Source: SFLA01 sp045595785 (GTDB taxonomy: Bacteria; Bacillota; Clostridia; Oscillospirales; CAG-382). From it: a DNA stretch of 64,000 nt. The notes under the pieces are model-generated. The model was not told where the DNA came from. It worked only from the letters and a program-made list of their open reading frames with translations, and did no database searches. Shown one piece after another: positions 52,266 to 61,112 of this stretch. Where the stretch lies: the NCBI GenBank assembly GCA_045595785.1, contig JAZOBE010000014.1, positions 1 through 64,000 on the forward strand, written 5' to 3'. Within the stretch, counting starts at the first letter, position 1. Each line of letters begins with the position of its first letter. Made by a program: the position numbers and the translations under genes.

Positions 52266-54057
52266 CAATACAACAGAAAAACGTAGTAAAAAAGCGGCAT
52301 TTTTCCGTCTTGCCGGTTATCTTTTCCGCCATAAAGGCTACGTTGCGGCGGCATTCGCTTTAATGCTGGCATCCAACCTGTTGGCACTTTTGGGCCCCTC
52401 CCTTTCCGCAAAGGCGCTTAACGCCATCGACCTTGGTGCAGGCAAAGTGGATATGGAAACAGTATTCACCAACGTGGTGTTAATGGTTATCGTTTACGCC
52501 GCGTCCGCAATAATGTCATATATGCTGGCGGTACTGCTTGTAAAATTAGGTCAAAAAATAACCTATACCCTTCGTAAAGAGGTGTTCGACCACCTGCTTG
52601 AATTACCTGCAGGATATTTTGATACGCATCAGACAGGGGATATCGTAAGCCACATTTCATACGATATCGATACCGTCAACGCTACCCTTTCCCACGACCT
52701 GCTTCAAATATGCGCGTCTGTGGTAACGGTAGTGGGCTCGCTAGGATATATGGTTTATATTTCTCCCGTTCTTATCGGTGTTTTTGCAGTCACCGTGCCT
52801 ATATCCATTCTTTTTACAAGATACAAGACCAAGCGTACCCGCCCTTTGTTCAAGCGCAGAAGCGCAAAGCTTGGCGAGCTTAACGACTATGCCGAGGAAA
52901 TGCTGTCGGGACAGCGCACTATTCGTATTTACGGCAGAGAAGACGATATCTGCCAAAGCTTTGACGCACGCAATGCAGATTCCTGCGCTGCTTATTATGA
53001 GGCGGATTATCACGGCGCCATTATCGGCCCCGGCGTTAATTTTATAAACAATCTGTCAGTGTCGTTGGTCACTCTCATAGGCGGTATCTTCTTTATGTTG
53101 TCCTTAACGGGAAATATCGGTGCGGCAAGTATAATGTTTCTTAATCTGGGCGATCTTTCCGCTTTCGTGCAATATTCCCGTAAGTTTGCAGGTCCCATAA
53201 ACGAATTTGCCAATATTCTGGCAGACCTTCAATCGGCTCTTGCCGCCGCAGACCGTATATTCGGTATTCTGGATACTGCTCCCGAAAAGCCGGACGAGCC
53301 TGATGCTACCGTGCTTTCCGACGTTAAGGGAGAGGTAGATATACACCACGTTACCTTTGGCTATGATTCGGACAATCCCGTTATAAAGGATATGTCCGTC
53401 CACGTGCCTGCAGGCAGTGTCACTGCTATCGTAGGCCCTACCGGTGCAGGCAAGACCACGCTTATAAATCTGCTTATGCGGTTTTACGACGTGGACGACG
53501 GCGGTATCACCGTTGACGGCAAGGATATCCGTTCTTACACCCGTGATTCCTTGCGAAAAGCCTACACCATGGTGTTGCAGGAGACATGGCTGTTTGGCGG
53601 TACTATTGCTGAGAATATCGCATACGGTGTGGAAAACGCCACCCGTGCGGATATTGAGCGCGCCGCAAAGGCAGCTCATATTGATACGTTTATAAACACT
53701 CTCCCCGATGGGTATGATACCGTCATTACCGATAACGGCGTAAGCATTTCCAAGGGTCAGAAGCAGCTAATTACCATTGCCCGAGCGTTTCTTGCGGATG
53801 CGCCTATGCTTATTCTGGACGAGGCTACCTCCAACGTAGACTCCCGTACCGAAAAGAATATCCAGTCTGCAATGCGCGCACTTATGGAGGGGCGCACCTG
53901 CTTCGTCATCGCCCACCGTCTTTCCACTATCAAGGAAGCGGATAATATCCTCGTTATGCGTGACGGCAGAATAACAGAGCAAGGCACTCACGACAGTCTT
54001 ATGGAGCAGGGCGGCTTTTACGCATCTCTCTACAACTCGCAATTCGAATCAAATTAA
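52258..54057 (+). CDS. ABC exporter, ATP-binding/permease subunit 2 (catalytic site)
   Basis: A 599-residue half-transporter with six membrane helices and a full nucleotide-binding domain: Walker A GPTGAGKTTLI, signature region VSISKGQKQL (SKGQ in place of SGGQ) and Walker B MLILDEATSNVD with the catalytic Glu. Together with subunit 1 it should form one exporter with a single canonical ATP site. TTG at 52258 is eight bases after GGGAGG and overlaps the preceding stop; the GTG at 52249 is too close to that site. Confidence 0.9.
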   Translation: MTNNTTEKRSKKAAFFRLAGYLFRHKGYVAAAFALMLASNLLALLGPSLSAKALNAIDLGAGKVDMETVFTNVVLMVIVYAASAIMSYMLAVLLVKLGQKITYTLRKEVFDHLLELPAGYFDTHQTGDIVSHISYDIDTVNATLSHDLLQICASVVTVVGSLGYMVYISPVLIGVFAVTVPISILFTRYKTKRTRPLFKRRSAKLGELNDYAEEMLSGQRTIRIYGREDDICQSFDARNADSCAAYYEADYHGAIIGPGVNFINNLSVSLVTLIGGIFFMLSLTGNIGAASIMFLNLGDLSAFVQYSRKFAGPINEFANILADLQSALAAADRIFGILDTAPEKPDEPDATVLSDVKGEVDIHHVTFGYDSDNPVIKDMSVHVPAGSVTAIVGPTGAGKTTLINLLMRFYDVDDGGITVDGKDIRSYTRDSLRKAYTMVLQETWLFGGTIAENIAYGVENATRADIERAAKAAHIDTFINTLPDGYDTVITDNGVSISKGQKQLITIARAFLADAPMLILDEATSNVDSRTEKNIQSAMRALMEGRTCFVIAHRLSTIKEADNILVMRDGRITEQGTHDSLMEQGGFYASLYNSQFESN

Positions 54058-54064
54058 GTTAAAA

Positions 54065-54088
54065 AAGGTGCCTCAGGGCACCTTTTCG
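54065..54088 (+). terminator. Terminator after the ABC operon
   Basis: AAGGTGCC and GGGCACCTT (54065-54083) with T residues after it. Confidence 0.85.
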
Positions 54089-54142
54089 ACATTTTTTGTT
54101 CACAATTGGGTGGTATAATCTTCCATACAGGAGATGTTATAT

Positions 54143-55885
54143 ATGGATATACTCTTTCAGACGAGAGGAATAAAATTAATAGGCCGTCTGTTTACTCCCA
54201 ACAAAGCGGTTATCCCTGCCGTGCCCTTTTATCCTCAAAAGGCAGAACCAAAAGAAAAAGCGGTTTCCCAGCCCTTTCCCCGTGCCACTCCGGAGCAGGT
54301 GGGAATATCCTCGGAAACGGTAAATAAATTTTTAACCGAATTATCCTCCGACCATACGCTCAATATGCACGGAATAACCATGGTAAGAAACGGATACGTT
54401 TTTTGCGATGGAAACTTCGGCGTCTACCGTGATGATTTGTGCCACACCACATACTCTATGTGCAAGACCGTGGTGGCAATAGCTATCGGAATGCTGTTTG
54501 ACGATGGGGTTCTCTCGCCAGATGACGTTTTGGCGGATATTCTGGGCAAAGGCGGTATTACCAAATTTATAAAAAACGGCATCACCTTAAAAGAACTGCT
54601 CACAATGTCAACGGGTGTGTCCTTTAACGAGCTTGGTTCGGTTACCGAGACCGAGTGGGAAAAGGCGTTTTTTGAATCTGCCACCAAATTCGACCCGGGC
54701 GAAAAATTTGAATATAACAGCATGAACACCTATATGCTGTCCTGCGTAATAAAAAAGGCAAGCGGAGTGGGTGTGAACGAATACCTTGAAAAACGGCTGT
54801 GGTCCCCTTTGGGAATAGAATACCATCCGTGGGAGCTGTCTCCCGAAGGTGTTGAAAAAGGCGGTTGGGGGCTTTATCTCCGCCGTGAGGACGCGGCAAA
54901 GCTGGGCGTTTTGTTAATGAACGGCGGTGTTTGGAAGGGAAAACGTATTTTAAGTGAGAAAACCGTGCATCTGTTTACCCGACGGCACCGTATATCTCCT
55001 GCCGAATATGGGGGATTCGATTACGGCTGTCAGGTCTGGGTCGGCAGAAATTATAAGGGATTTTTGCTTAACGGTATGTTCGGTCAGAACGTGCTGGGAA
55101 TTTCCGAAAACGGTATAGTTATCGCCACCAACGGCGGTAACGATGAGGTGTTCCAGCAAAGCTCCTTCTTTACCATCGTTGAAAAATACTTCGGGCATCT
55201 GTCTGTTTTATCTCCTCTGCCCGAAAACAAAAAAGCATATAAAGCCCTTTGCAAAACGGTTTCCGGCTTGTACGAGGAAAAGCGGGTGGTTAAGCAAAAT
55301 TTTCTTGCCCGTATAAATTCAAACCGTTTTATAAATAGCGTTTCGGGCGCTTCTTATCGCTTCACCTCAAAAAACGCGGTGTCCGCAGGACTTTTGCCCG
55401 TGGTGCTCCGCGCCGTGCAAAACAACCATTCATCGGGAATAAAAAGCGTGGCATTCCAAAAAGAGGATGACAATTTGTATGTGGATTTTGTTTCCCCGGA
55501 CGGACTTCGCCGTGTTACCGCAGGGCTTAAACAGGTACAGTATACCACGGTAGATTTCGGTGGTGAAAAATATGTTATAGGTGCCACCGCCCGTGTCGGT
55601 AAAAACGAGGACGGCATCCATGTAATCACCCTTTATCTTGCCTTTTGCGAGACCGCTTCCGACCGTGTTATAAAGTTTTATTTCCTGCCGGAAAATAAAA
55701 TGCGCATAACCTTTACGGAACGCCCCGGCAACGTGCTTTTTGAGCGCGCGGCGGAAATGCTTTCCGCAGGGGGCAAAAACAAGCTTCTTTCCAACCTCAC
55801 CGGAAAAACGGATACAGACTATATCCGCTACCGCATAAATTGCACCTTTAACCCGGAATATACCGCAGAGAAGGAAAATAAATAA
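54143..55885 (+). CDS. Serine hydrolase of the beta-lactamase class C/EstB family
   Basis: A 580-residue protein with a catalytic SMCK tetrad (S105, K108, in HTTYSMCKTVV), the second-motif tyrosine in EYNSMNTYML (Y191), and the PF00144 layout to about residue 350 (GVSFNELGSV, PLGIEYHPWE). About 230 additional C-terminal residues have no clear family. No signal peptide is visible, so it may act in the cytoplasm as an esterase or peptidase. ATG at 54143 follows AGGAG nine bases earlier. A -10-like TATAAT lies at 54114-54119. Confidence 0.8.
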   Translation: MDILFQTRGIKLIGRLFTPNKAVIPAVPFYPQKAEPKEKAVSQPFPRATPEQVGISSETVNKFLTELSSDHTLNMHGITMVRNGYVFCDGNFGVYRDDLCHTTYSMCKTVVAIAIGMLFDDGVLSPDDVLADILGKGGITKFIKNGITLKELLTMSTGVSFNELGSVTETEWEKAFFESATKFDPGEKFEYNSMNTYMLSCVIKKASGVGVNEYLEKRLWSPLGIEYHPWELSPEGVEKGGWGLYLRREDAAKLGVLLMNGGVWKGKRILSEKTVHLFTRRHRISPAEYGGFDYGCQVWVGRNYKGFLLNGMFGQNVLGISENGIVIATNGGNDEVFQQSSFFTIVEKYFGHLSVLSPLPENKKAYKALCKTVSGLYEEKRVVKQNFLARINSNRFINSVSGASYRFTSKNAVSAGLLPVVLRAVQNNHSSGIKSVAFQKEDDNLYVDFVSPDGLRRVTAGLKQVQYTTVDFGGEKYVIGATARVGKNEDGIHVITLYLAFCETASDRVIKFYFLPENKMRITFTERPGNVLFERAAEMLSAGGKNKLLSNLTGKTDTDYIRYRINCTFNPEYTAEKENK

Positions 55886-55903
55886 ACAACCCAATAAAAG
55901 AAA

Positions 55904-55942
55904 ACGGCGGAGAAATTAAAAACTTTCTTCGCCGTGTTTTTT
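55904..55942. terminator. Terminator after the serine hydrolase
   Basis: Arms ACGGCG (55904) and CGCCGT (to 55935) with a T run following. Confidence 0.7.
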
Positions 55943-56032
55943 ATGCTTTGCAATTGTATAAAACGCTGAAATACGGTAGATACTTTGTACATTATTAAAG
56001 CCGCACCTTTTCCTCCAAAGCACACCTCACTG

Positions 56033-56061
56033 TTGACAAAGACGGATTTATATATTAAAAT
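56033..56061 (+). promoter_or_regulatory. Promoter for the DUF4434 gene
   Basis: TTGACA (56033-56038), 17-bp spacer, TAAAAT (56056-56061), followed by GGGGGATAT before the ATG. Confidence 0.8.
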
Positions 56062-56090
56062 ATAAATACAAAATCAAAAGGGGGATATAT

Positions 56091-58037
56091 ATGAAAAAGG
56101 TCACCTTAATAACACTTGCGCTTTTAATGGTATTTTCCTGCTTTTTTGCGGGATGCGACAGCACTCCTGCGGAAAACAGCAACCCCGCTGTTTCGGATGA
56201 TACACAAAATGTATCACAAAACGCATCTCAAGACGCTTCTCAAGACGTATCCGGTAATCAGCCCGATACGGAAACCTCTGTGCCTCCCTCTGCGGATACA
56301 TATCCCACCCGTCCCGAGGGATATCCTACCGTTTGCGGCACCTTTATGCAGCCCGGCACCTTTGCAGGCTACAACCTTGACCGTATGACAAAGCATCTTG
56401 AATATATGCGTCAGGTTGGTATAGAAATAATCATACTTCAGTGGTCCTTCGCTACCGAGGGGAACAAGGTTACCGCCCAGTATTTCCCTGCATCCTTTGA
56501 TGCGGCGGATATCGCTTCGAACATGGATAAAAGCGGTACAAACCTTGTGGATACTCTGCTTAAAGCAGCAGAGAGTCTGGATATGAAGGTTTATCTCGGT
56601 CTTAACAACGATAACGACTGGTGGTCCAAGGGCGTTAACGATAAAGCTTGGCTTGAGAGACAGGCGTATCTGGGCTTGGAGGGCGCAAAACAGCTTCACG
56701 ATACCTTCAAGGAAAAATATCCCGAAACCTTTTACGGCTGGTATTTCGTTCATGAATACTATAACATGAAGGCAAATGACCTTCAGCTTGATAACGCGGC
56801 ATATCTTCTGTCCGCTTTCCGTGACGGTCTGTATGAGATAGACCCCACTATGCCTATGATGCTTTCTCCCTTCGTTTCCTCCGGCAACTCAAATGCCAAG
56901 GAAGCAGGCGAGCTTTGGACAAAGATATTTGCCAAGGTAGAGTTCAGAGAAGGGGATATCTTCTGCTGTCAGGATTCTGTTGGTGCAGGTCACATAATGA
57001 TAGACCAGCTTGACGATTATTACGGTGAGCTTAAAAAAGCAGTCGATACCGAAAAGGGACTGCATTTCTGGGCAAACAACGAGGATTTTGAGCAGAGCAA
57101 CTGGTCAACCGCGCCCCTTAACCGCTTTGTAGAGCAAATGAATATCGCCTCCAAGTACGTTGAGGCACACGTTACCTTTGCATATTCCCATTATCAAAAC
57201 CCCGATGTCGGCAAGGGTATATATCACAACGCATATAAATATTATTTTGAAAACGGCACCATTCCCGAAACCGCACTTCCTGCACCTGTGATTGACACCG
57301 CTACCGACGAAAGCGGAAGCAACGTTGTAATAAGCGGCACGCTTGACAACAAATCTCTTACCGCCTGCCGTATATATATTGAGAAAAAGGGTGAGATAAT
57401 CGCATCTATCGACCTCAAATCTCAGTTCTCCAACACAGAAGTAACCTTCAGCTTTACCGACACTTATCTTGACGGCAAGGGCAAGGTTGAGTACGCTGTT
57501 TACGCAGAGGACGTTTACGGTAACGTTTCAGAGGTTGCAATTTCCTCTGTAAACGTAGTCAGCAGAAGCGGCAGTAACATCGCTCAGGGCAAGACTTACG
57601 TTGCAGTAAAGGCGGCAGAGGATAAATATGCTGATGATGACGGCGTTTGTCTTACCGACGGTGTCCGCGGAACTCCTACCTACGGCGACAAGAGCTGGGC
57701 AGGATATCTGGGTAAATTAGAGTTTATTATAGACCTCGGTGAGTCTTTGGACGGCATATACGGCGTTAAGGTAGGCACAATGGGCGGCGGAAGCGCCGGA
57801 ATTTTCGCACCCAACGGTATTGAAATGTACGTTTCCACCGACGGAGAGAACTTTACCAAGGTGGCATCCAAAACCTTCCCTGCAGATGATAATCAAGGCA
57901 CCAATATTCTTGTTGAAAGAGTTGTGTATACCGATGCGGATTCTGTAACCGCACGTTACGTAAAGATATGCGTAACTACCAACCAGAGCTGGATCTTTAT
58001 AGACGAGCTTCAGGTTATCAAAAACTTTGTTGAATAA
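56091..58037 (+). CDS. DUF4434 glycoside-hydrolase-like lipoprotein with C-terminal discoidin domain
   Basis: A 648-residue lipoprotein: lipobox FAGC (C22), a Ser/Asn/Gln/Asp repeat linker (NASQDASQDVS), then DUF4434 (about residues 75-400), a TIM-barrel-like domain with LEYMRQVGIEIIILQWSFA and FYGWYFVHEYYNM, a beta-rich spacer, and a C-terminal F5/8 type C (discoidin) domain from about 500 (SNIAQGKTYVAVKAAEDKYA, ARYVKICVTTNQSW, IDELQV). The combination suggests surface-bound glycan binding and possibly hydrolysis. Single-gene unit with promoter and terminator. Confidence 0.75.
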   Translation: MKKVTLITLALLMVFSCFFAGCDSTPAENSNPAVSDDTQNVSQNASQDASQDVSGNQPDTETSVPPSADTYPTRPEGYPTVCGTFMQPGTFAGYNLDRMTKHLEYMRQVGIEIIILQWSFATEGNKVTAQYFPASFDAADIASNMDKSGTNLVDTLLKAAESLDMKVYLGLNNDNDWWSKGVNDKAWLERQAYLGLEGAKQLHDTFKEKYPETFYGWYFVHEYYNMKANDLQLDNAAYLLSAFRDGLYEIDPTMPMMLSPFVSSGNSNAKEAGELWTKIFAKVEFREGDIFCCQDSVGAGHIMIDQLDDYYGELKKAVDTEKGLHFWANNEDFEQSNWSTAPLNRFVEQMNIASKYVEAHVTFAYSHYQNPDVGKGIYHNAYKYYFENGTIPETALPAPVIDTATDESGSNVVISGTLDNKSLTACRIYIEKKGEIIASIDLKSQFSNTEVTFSFTDTYLDGKGKVEYAVYAEDVYGNVSEVAISSVNVVSRSGSNIAQGKTYVAVKAAEDKYADDDGVCLTDGVRGTPTYGDKSWAGYLGKLEFIIDLGESLDGIYGVKVGTMGGGSAGIFAPNGIEMYVSTDGENFTKVASKTFPADDNQGTNILVERVVYTDADSVTARYVKICVTTNQSWIFIDELQVIKNFVE

Positions 58038-58055
58038 GCAAAATGCAATAAAAAT

Positions 58056-58082
58056 AACGCACCCGAAAAGGGTGCGTTTTTT
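58056..58082 (+). terminator. Terminator after the DUF4434 gene
   Basis: CGCACCC and GGGTGCG around a short loop, then T run. It lies against the 3' end of the next, oppositely oriented gene. Confidence 0.88.
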
Positions 58083-58089
58083 GCTTTGA

Positions 58090-58344
58090 TTATTTTTTCC
58101 TGCTTTTGAGAACAATAAAGGTAACAACAATTGCGGCAACAAGCGCGGCACCTGCCGTTATCAGTAAAGCCCATAGCATACGGGAAATCTCGGTAGTAAT
58201 AAGTATTGCCGTAGGTCCGTCTGCGCCGCCTATAATTCCCACAGCCTCCTCCGCACTTGCGATAATAGAGAGAATAGGCAGAACGACGCTTGTGATTATC
58301 ATTATAATTCCTAAGATAAGTGCAATAACAGCAGCCTTTTTCAT
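58090..58344 (-). CDS. Small two-helix membrane protein with the OadB-type signature
   Basis: An 84-residue protein with two hydrophobic helices (about 6-30 and 57-79) joined by GIIGGADGPTAILITTEI. This connecting segment is the signature block of the sodium-translocating decarboxylase beta subunit (OadB/GcdB), a protein of about 375-430 residues with many helices. The rest of the family is missing. RBS AAAGGAG is well placed. Adjacent and co-oriented with the metallophosphoesterase, three bases apart. It may be a minimal Na+ channel-like or interaction protein, or a relic; unknown. Confidence 0.6.
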   Translation of the reverse strand: MKKAAVIALILGIIMIITSVVLPILSIIASAEEAVGIIGGADGPTAILITTEISRMLWALLITAGAALVAAIVVTFIVLKSRKK

Positions 58345-58347
58345 TGT

Positions 58348-59037
58348 TTACTCCTTTATCAAAATAGGGCGGAAATTAATAAAATCAGCAGAAACGAGAT
58401 GCGCTTCAATTCCGTTTATATGCTGGGGAAGGGCGTCCTTGTGTGCGCCGTGGAGATGGCCGTAATAGCATTTTCTCACGCCGTTTTCACGCATAATATC
58501 CGTAAGACTTTGTGTGGGCGGATAGTGAACAAAGCAAACTGTCTCCGCCTCGGGATATTCTTGCTTGATCGCTTTTGCCTGCTCCATGGATAACGTCAGC
58601 CTGCCTGCTTCACGGGCGATGATGCGCTTATCCTTGTCACTTGCGCTTTCCTCGTCCACCCAGCCTCTCGTTCCGCATATAATTACTCCTTGGGAATAAT
58701 ATGCGTTGTTGTACAGAAAATCTATACTGTCTGCGCCGGACGCTTCTTTATATTCCTTTAATTTTTTTGCGCTTTGCCACCAAAAATCGTGGTTTCCCTT
58801 TGAGATTATCTTTTTTCCCGGCAGAGCATGGATAAACGCCAGATCATCCACCGCGTTTTCAAACCGCAGTCCCCAGGAAATATCTCCCACAATTACCACG
58901 GTGTCGTTTTCGCCAACCGTATTTATCCAGTTTTCACGAAGTCTTTCTGTGTGGTTTTCCCATTTTGCACCAAAAACGTCCATCGGCTTGTCTGCCCCGT
59001 GGGACAGATGCAGGTCTGCTATAACGTATAGTGACAT
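58348..59037 (-). CDS. Calcineurin-like metallophosphoesterase
   Basis: A 229-residue phosphoesterase with metal ligands in YVIADLHLSHG, VGDISWGLRFENA, SKGNHDFWW, CFVHYPP and YGHLHGAH. Domain matches YmdB/YfcE-like phosphohydrolases. Its C terminus abuts the OadB-signature gene in one operon. Substrate unknown. Confidence 0.88.
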   Translation of the reverse strand: MSLYVIADLHLSHGADKPMDVFGAKWENHTERLRENWINTVGENDTVVIVGDISWGLRFENAVDDLAFIHALPGKKIISKGNHDFWWQSAKKLKEYKEASGADSIDFLYNNAYYSQGVIICGTRGWVDEESASDKDKRIIAREAGRLTLSMEQAKAIKQEYPEAETVCFVHYPPTQSLTDIMRENGVRKCYYGHLHGAHKDALPQHINGIEAHLVSADFINFRPILIKE

Positions 59038-59116
59038 CGGGTACCTTCACCACCTTTTTAAGAATAAATCGAGCAATAACGGGAAAACTGTATAACGTAA
59101 GGGAGGGATATAACAA

Positions 59117-59296
59117 ATGGAAGCAAAACACGTTAACCACGGCATTGATTGCAAGGTGTGTGATTGCGTTTATCACGCAGAGCAGAACATCTGCACTGCG
59201 CCCAAGATAAGCGTCGGTCCCACTCACGCGGAATGCTCTGCAGAGACCACCTGCAACACCTTTAAGTCAGCCGAGGGTTGTCATCACTGCAAGTAA
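59117..59296 (+). CDS. DUF1540 cysteine-rich small protein
   Basis: A 59-residue protein starting MEAKHVNHGIDCKVCDCVYH, with eight cysteines arranged C-x2-C-x-C, later C, C, C and C-x2-C (C12, C15, C17, C26, C40, C46, C55, C58). This fits the DUF1540 domain, found in Clostridia and presumed to bind metal. GGGAGGG is seven bases before the ATG. Its last codons overlap the 3' end of thrC on the other strand by 13 bases. Function unknown. Confidence 0.85.
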   Translation: MEAKHVNHGIDCKVCDCVYHAEQNICTAPKISVGPTHAECSAETTCNTFKSAEGCHHCK

Positions 59297-60717
59297 AGTG
59301 ATGCGGCTATATCCGCTTTATCCACTACACGGGTGAAGCGGATATCTTTTTTGTAAATATCCTTAAGCGGCGCGGGGATATCCGTACCGGTATATTTGCT
59401 CAACGCTTCGTGAGTTGTTTCTTCCATACCCAAAGCCTGGGCAACTGCAGGAGCAAACTTATAAGGAGACGCTGTGGAGACCACCAGACACTTGTTTCCG
59501 CTTGCGCCCATAAATGCGGCGGCGGTATGGGTATCTATAGTGTAGCCGAATTCCTCGTAAACGTGCTTTATTACGTCTGCGGTAGACTCGTCATCACAGC
59601 TGGAACAGCCAAACTCTGCTTCAAGTATATCAAGCTGGGCGGGGGTAACGGCAAAGGAGCCGTCTTCCTTCAGGCTCTTCATAAAGCTTGCGGTGGCCTC
59701 TGTGCCGAAGTTGAAGCAAAGCAGTCTCTCAAGGTTGGAAGCAATAAGAATATCCATAGAGGGGGAAGTGGTTGCAAAGAAGGGACGGCGGGTATCGTAA
59801 ACACCGGTAATAAAGAAATCGGTAAGAACTCTGTTGCGGTTGGATGCGCAGATAAGCTTGCCGATAGGCATACCCATCTTCTTTGCAAGCCAGCCCGCAA
59901 GAATATCACCGAAGTTTCCGGTGGGAACGGATACGTCGATCACTTCTCCGTCCTGAATAAATCCCTGCTTAACAAGGTCTATATACGCGGAAACGTAGTA
60001 CGCCACCTGAGGAACCAGACGGGCGATGTTTATGGAGTTTGCGGAGGAAAGGAATTCGCCGTTTTCCTCAGCAGTTTTCTTAATCTCATCGTTTGCAAAT
60101 ATTGCCTTTACCGCGCTCTGAGCATCGTCAAAATTACCGCGTACGGCAATTACGTTTACGTTGCTTCCTTCCTGAGTTGCCATCTGGCGCTTCTGAGTGT
60201 CGGAAACACCGTCGGTAGGATAATAAACGGTAATGCGGGTCTGCTCCAGATCCTTAAAGCCTTCCATCGCCGCCTTGCCGGTGTCACCGGAGGTAGCGGT
60301 AACTATATGTGCGGTTCTCGTCTCACCGCATTTTTTCATACTCATTGCAAGAAGTCTGGGCATTATCTGCAGTGCCATATCCTTGAAAGCGCAGGTGGGA
60401 CCGTGCCACAGCTCCAAAACTGCGGTGTTGCCCAAAACCTTTACAGGCGCAGGAGTAGGGTCAAAATTAGGGTATGCGTATGCCTGCTCGCACTGCTCAA
60501 GTATCTCATCCTTGCCAAGCTCGGGGAAGAATTTATAAAGTATCTCTGCCGCGATACGCTCATATCCGTATTGGCAATATGCTTCGATCTCCTTTTTGGA
60601 GATAAGGGGGAGCTCTGCGGGAACGAACAAGCCGCCGTCAGGAGCAAGTCCCTTACAGATCGCCTCGGGAGAGGAGTAATATTTCTTTTCGGTATCACGT
60701 GTGCTGTAGTATCTCAT
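59284..60717 (-). CDS. thrC: Threonine synthase
   Basis: A 477-residue PLP enzyme making threonine from O-phosphohomoserine. Features: N-terminal YYSTRDTEKKYYSSPEAICKGLAPDGGLFVP, the PLP lysine in WHGPTCAFKDMALQ (K113 or near), TATSGDTGKAAMEG and VPTGNFGDILAGW. Length fits the yeast/E. coli-type group. It overlaps yraN by one base at the start side. Confidence 0.96.
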   Translation of the reverse strand: MRYYSTRDTEKKYYSSPEAICKGLAPDGGLFVPAELPLISKKEIEAYCQYGYERIAAEILYKFFPELGKDEILEQCEQAYAYPNFDPTPAPVKVLGNTAVLELWHGPTCAFKDMALQIMPRLLAMSMKKCGETRTAHIVTATSGDTGKAAMEGFKDLEQTRITVYYPTDGVSDTQKRQMATQEGSNVNVIAVRGNFDDAQSAVKAIFANDEIKKTAEENGEFLSSANSINIARLVPQVAYYVSAYIDLVKQGFIQDGEVIDVSVPTGNFGDILAGWLAKKMGMPIGKLICASNRNRVLTDFFITGVYDTRRPFFATTSPSMDILIASNLERLLCFNFGTEATASFMKSLKEDGSFAVTPAQLDILEAEFGCSSCDDESTADVIKHVYEEFGYTIDTHTAAAFMGASGNKCLVVSTASPYKFAPAVAQALGMEETTHEALSKYTGTDIPAPLKDIYKKDIRFTRVVDKADIAASLYLQ

Positions 60718-61112
60718 TAGAATGCGTCCTTTATATGATTAATGCTTTTTATATCTCCGTTGCGAAAGGCGTAAACCTCAATAATATCGTTACGCAACGT
60801 AAACACTCTTCTGTTCAGCTTTATAAACCCATGCTGCACGGGTATACGGCCGTTAATAAGATAATGGTCGGTAAGGTCACGCCGTGCTTTTCCGAACCGC
60901 CTTATCTTCTCATCGTCCACCGCTTCTGCAGGTGTTCCGAACAGATCGTTGGTTCTGGTCTTAACCTCCACAAAAGCAAGGGTGCCGTTTCGGAATGCCA
61001 CTATATCCATCTCGCCGCCGCGGATCCTGTAGTTCCGCGCAAGAATATGCCAACATCTTTTTTTAAGATATTTTGCGGCGGCATCCTCGCCGATCCTGCC
61101 GATATTTATCAT
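60717..61112 (-). CDS. YraN/UPF0102 family nuclease-like protein
   Basis: A 131-residue protein of the restriction-endonuclease-like fold: NIGRIGEDAAAKYLKKRCWHILARNYR, then GEMDIVAFRNGTLAFVEVKTRTN (Asp, Glu-x-Lys triad) and DDEKIRRFGKARRDL. Usually next to rnhB, as here; its start overlaps the rnhB stop by 4 bases. Confidence 0.9.
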   Translation of the reverse strand: MINIGRIGEDAAAKYLKKRCWHILARNYRIRGGEMDIVAFRNGTLAFVEVKTRTNDLFGTPAEAVDDEKIRRFGKARRDLTDHYLINGRIPVQHGFIKLNRRVFTLRNDIIEVYAFRNGDIKSINHIKDAF

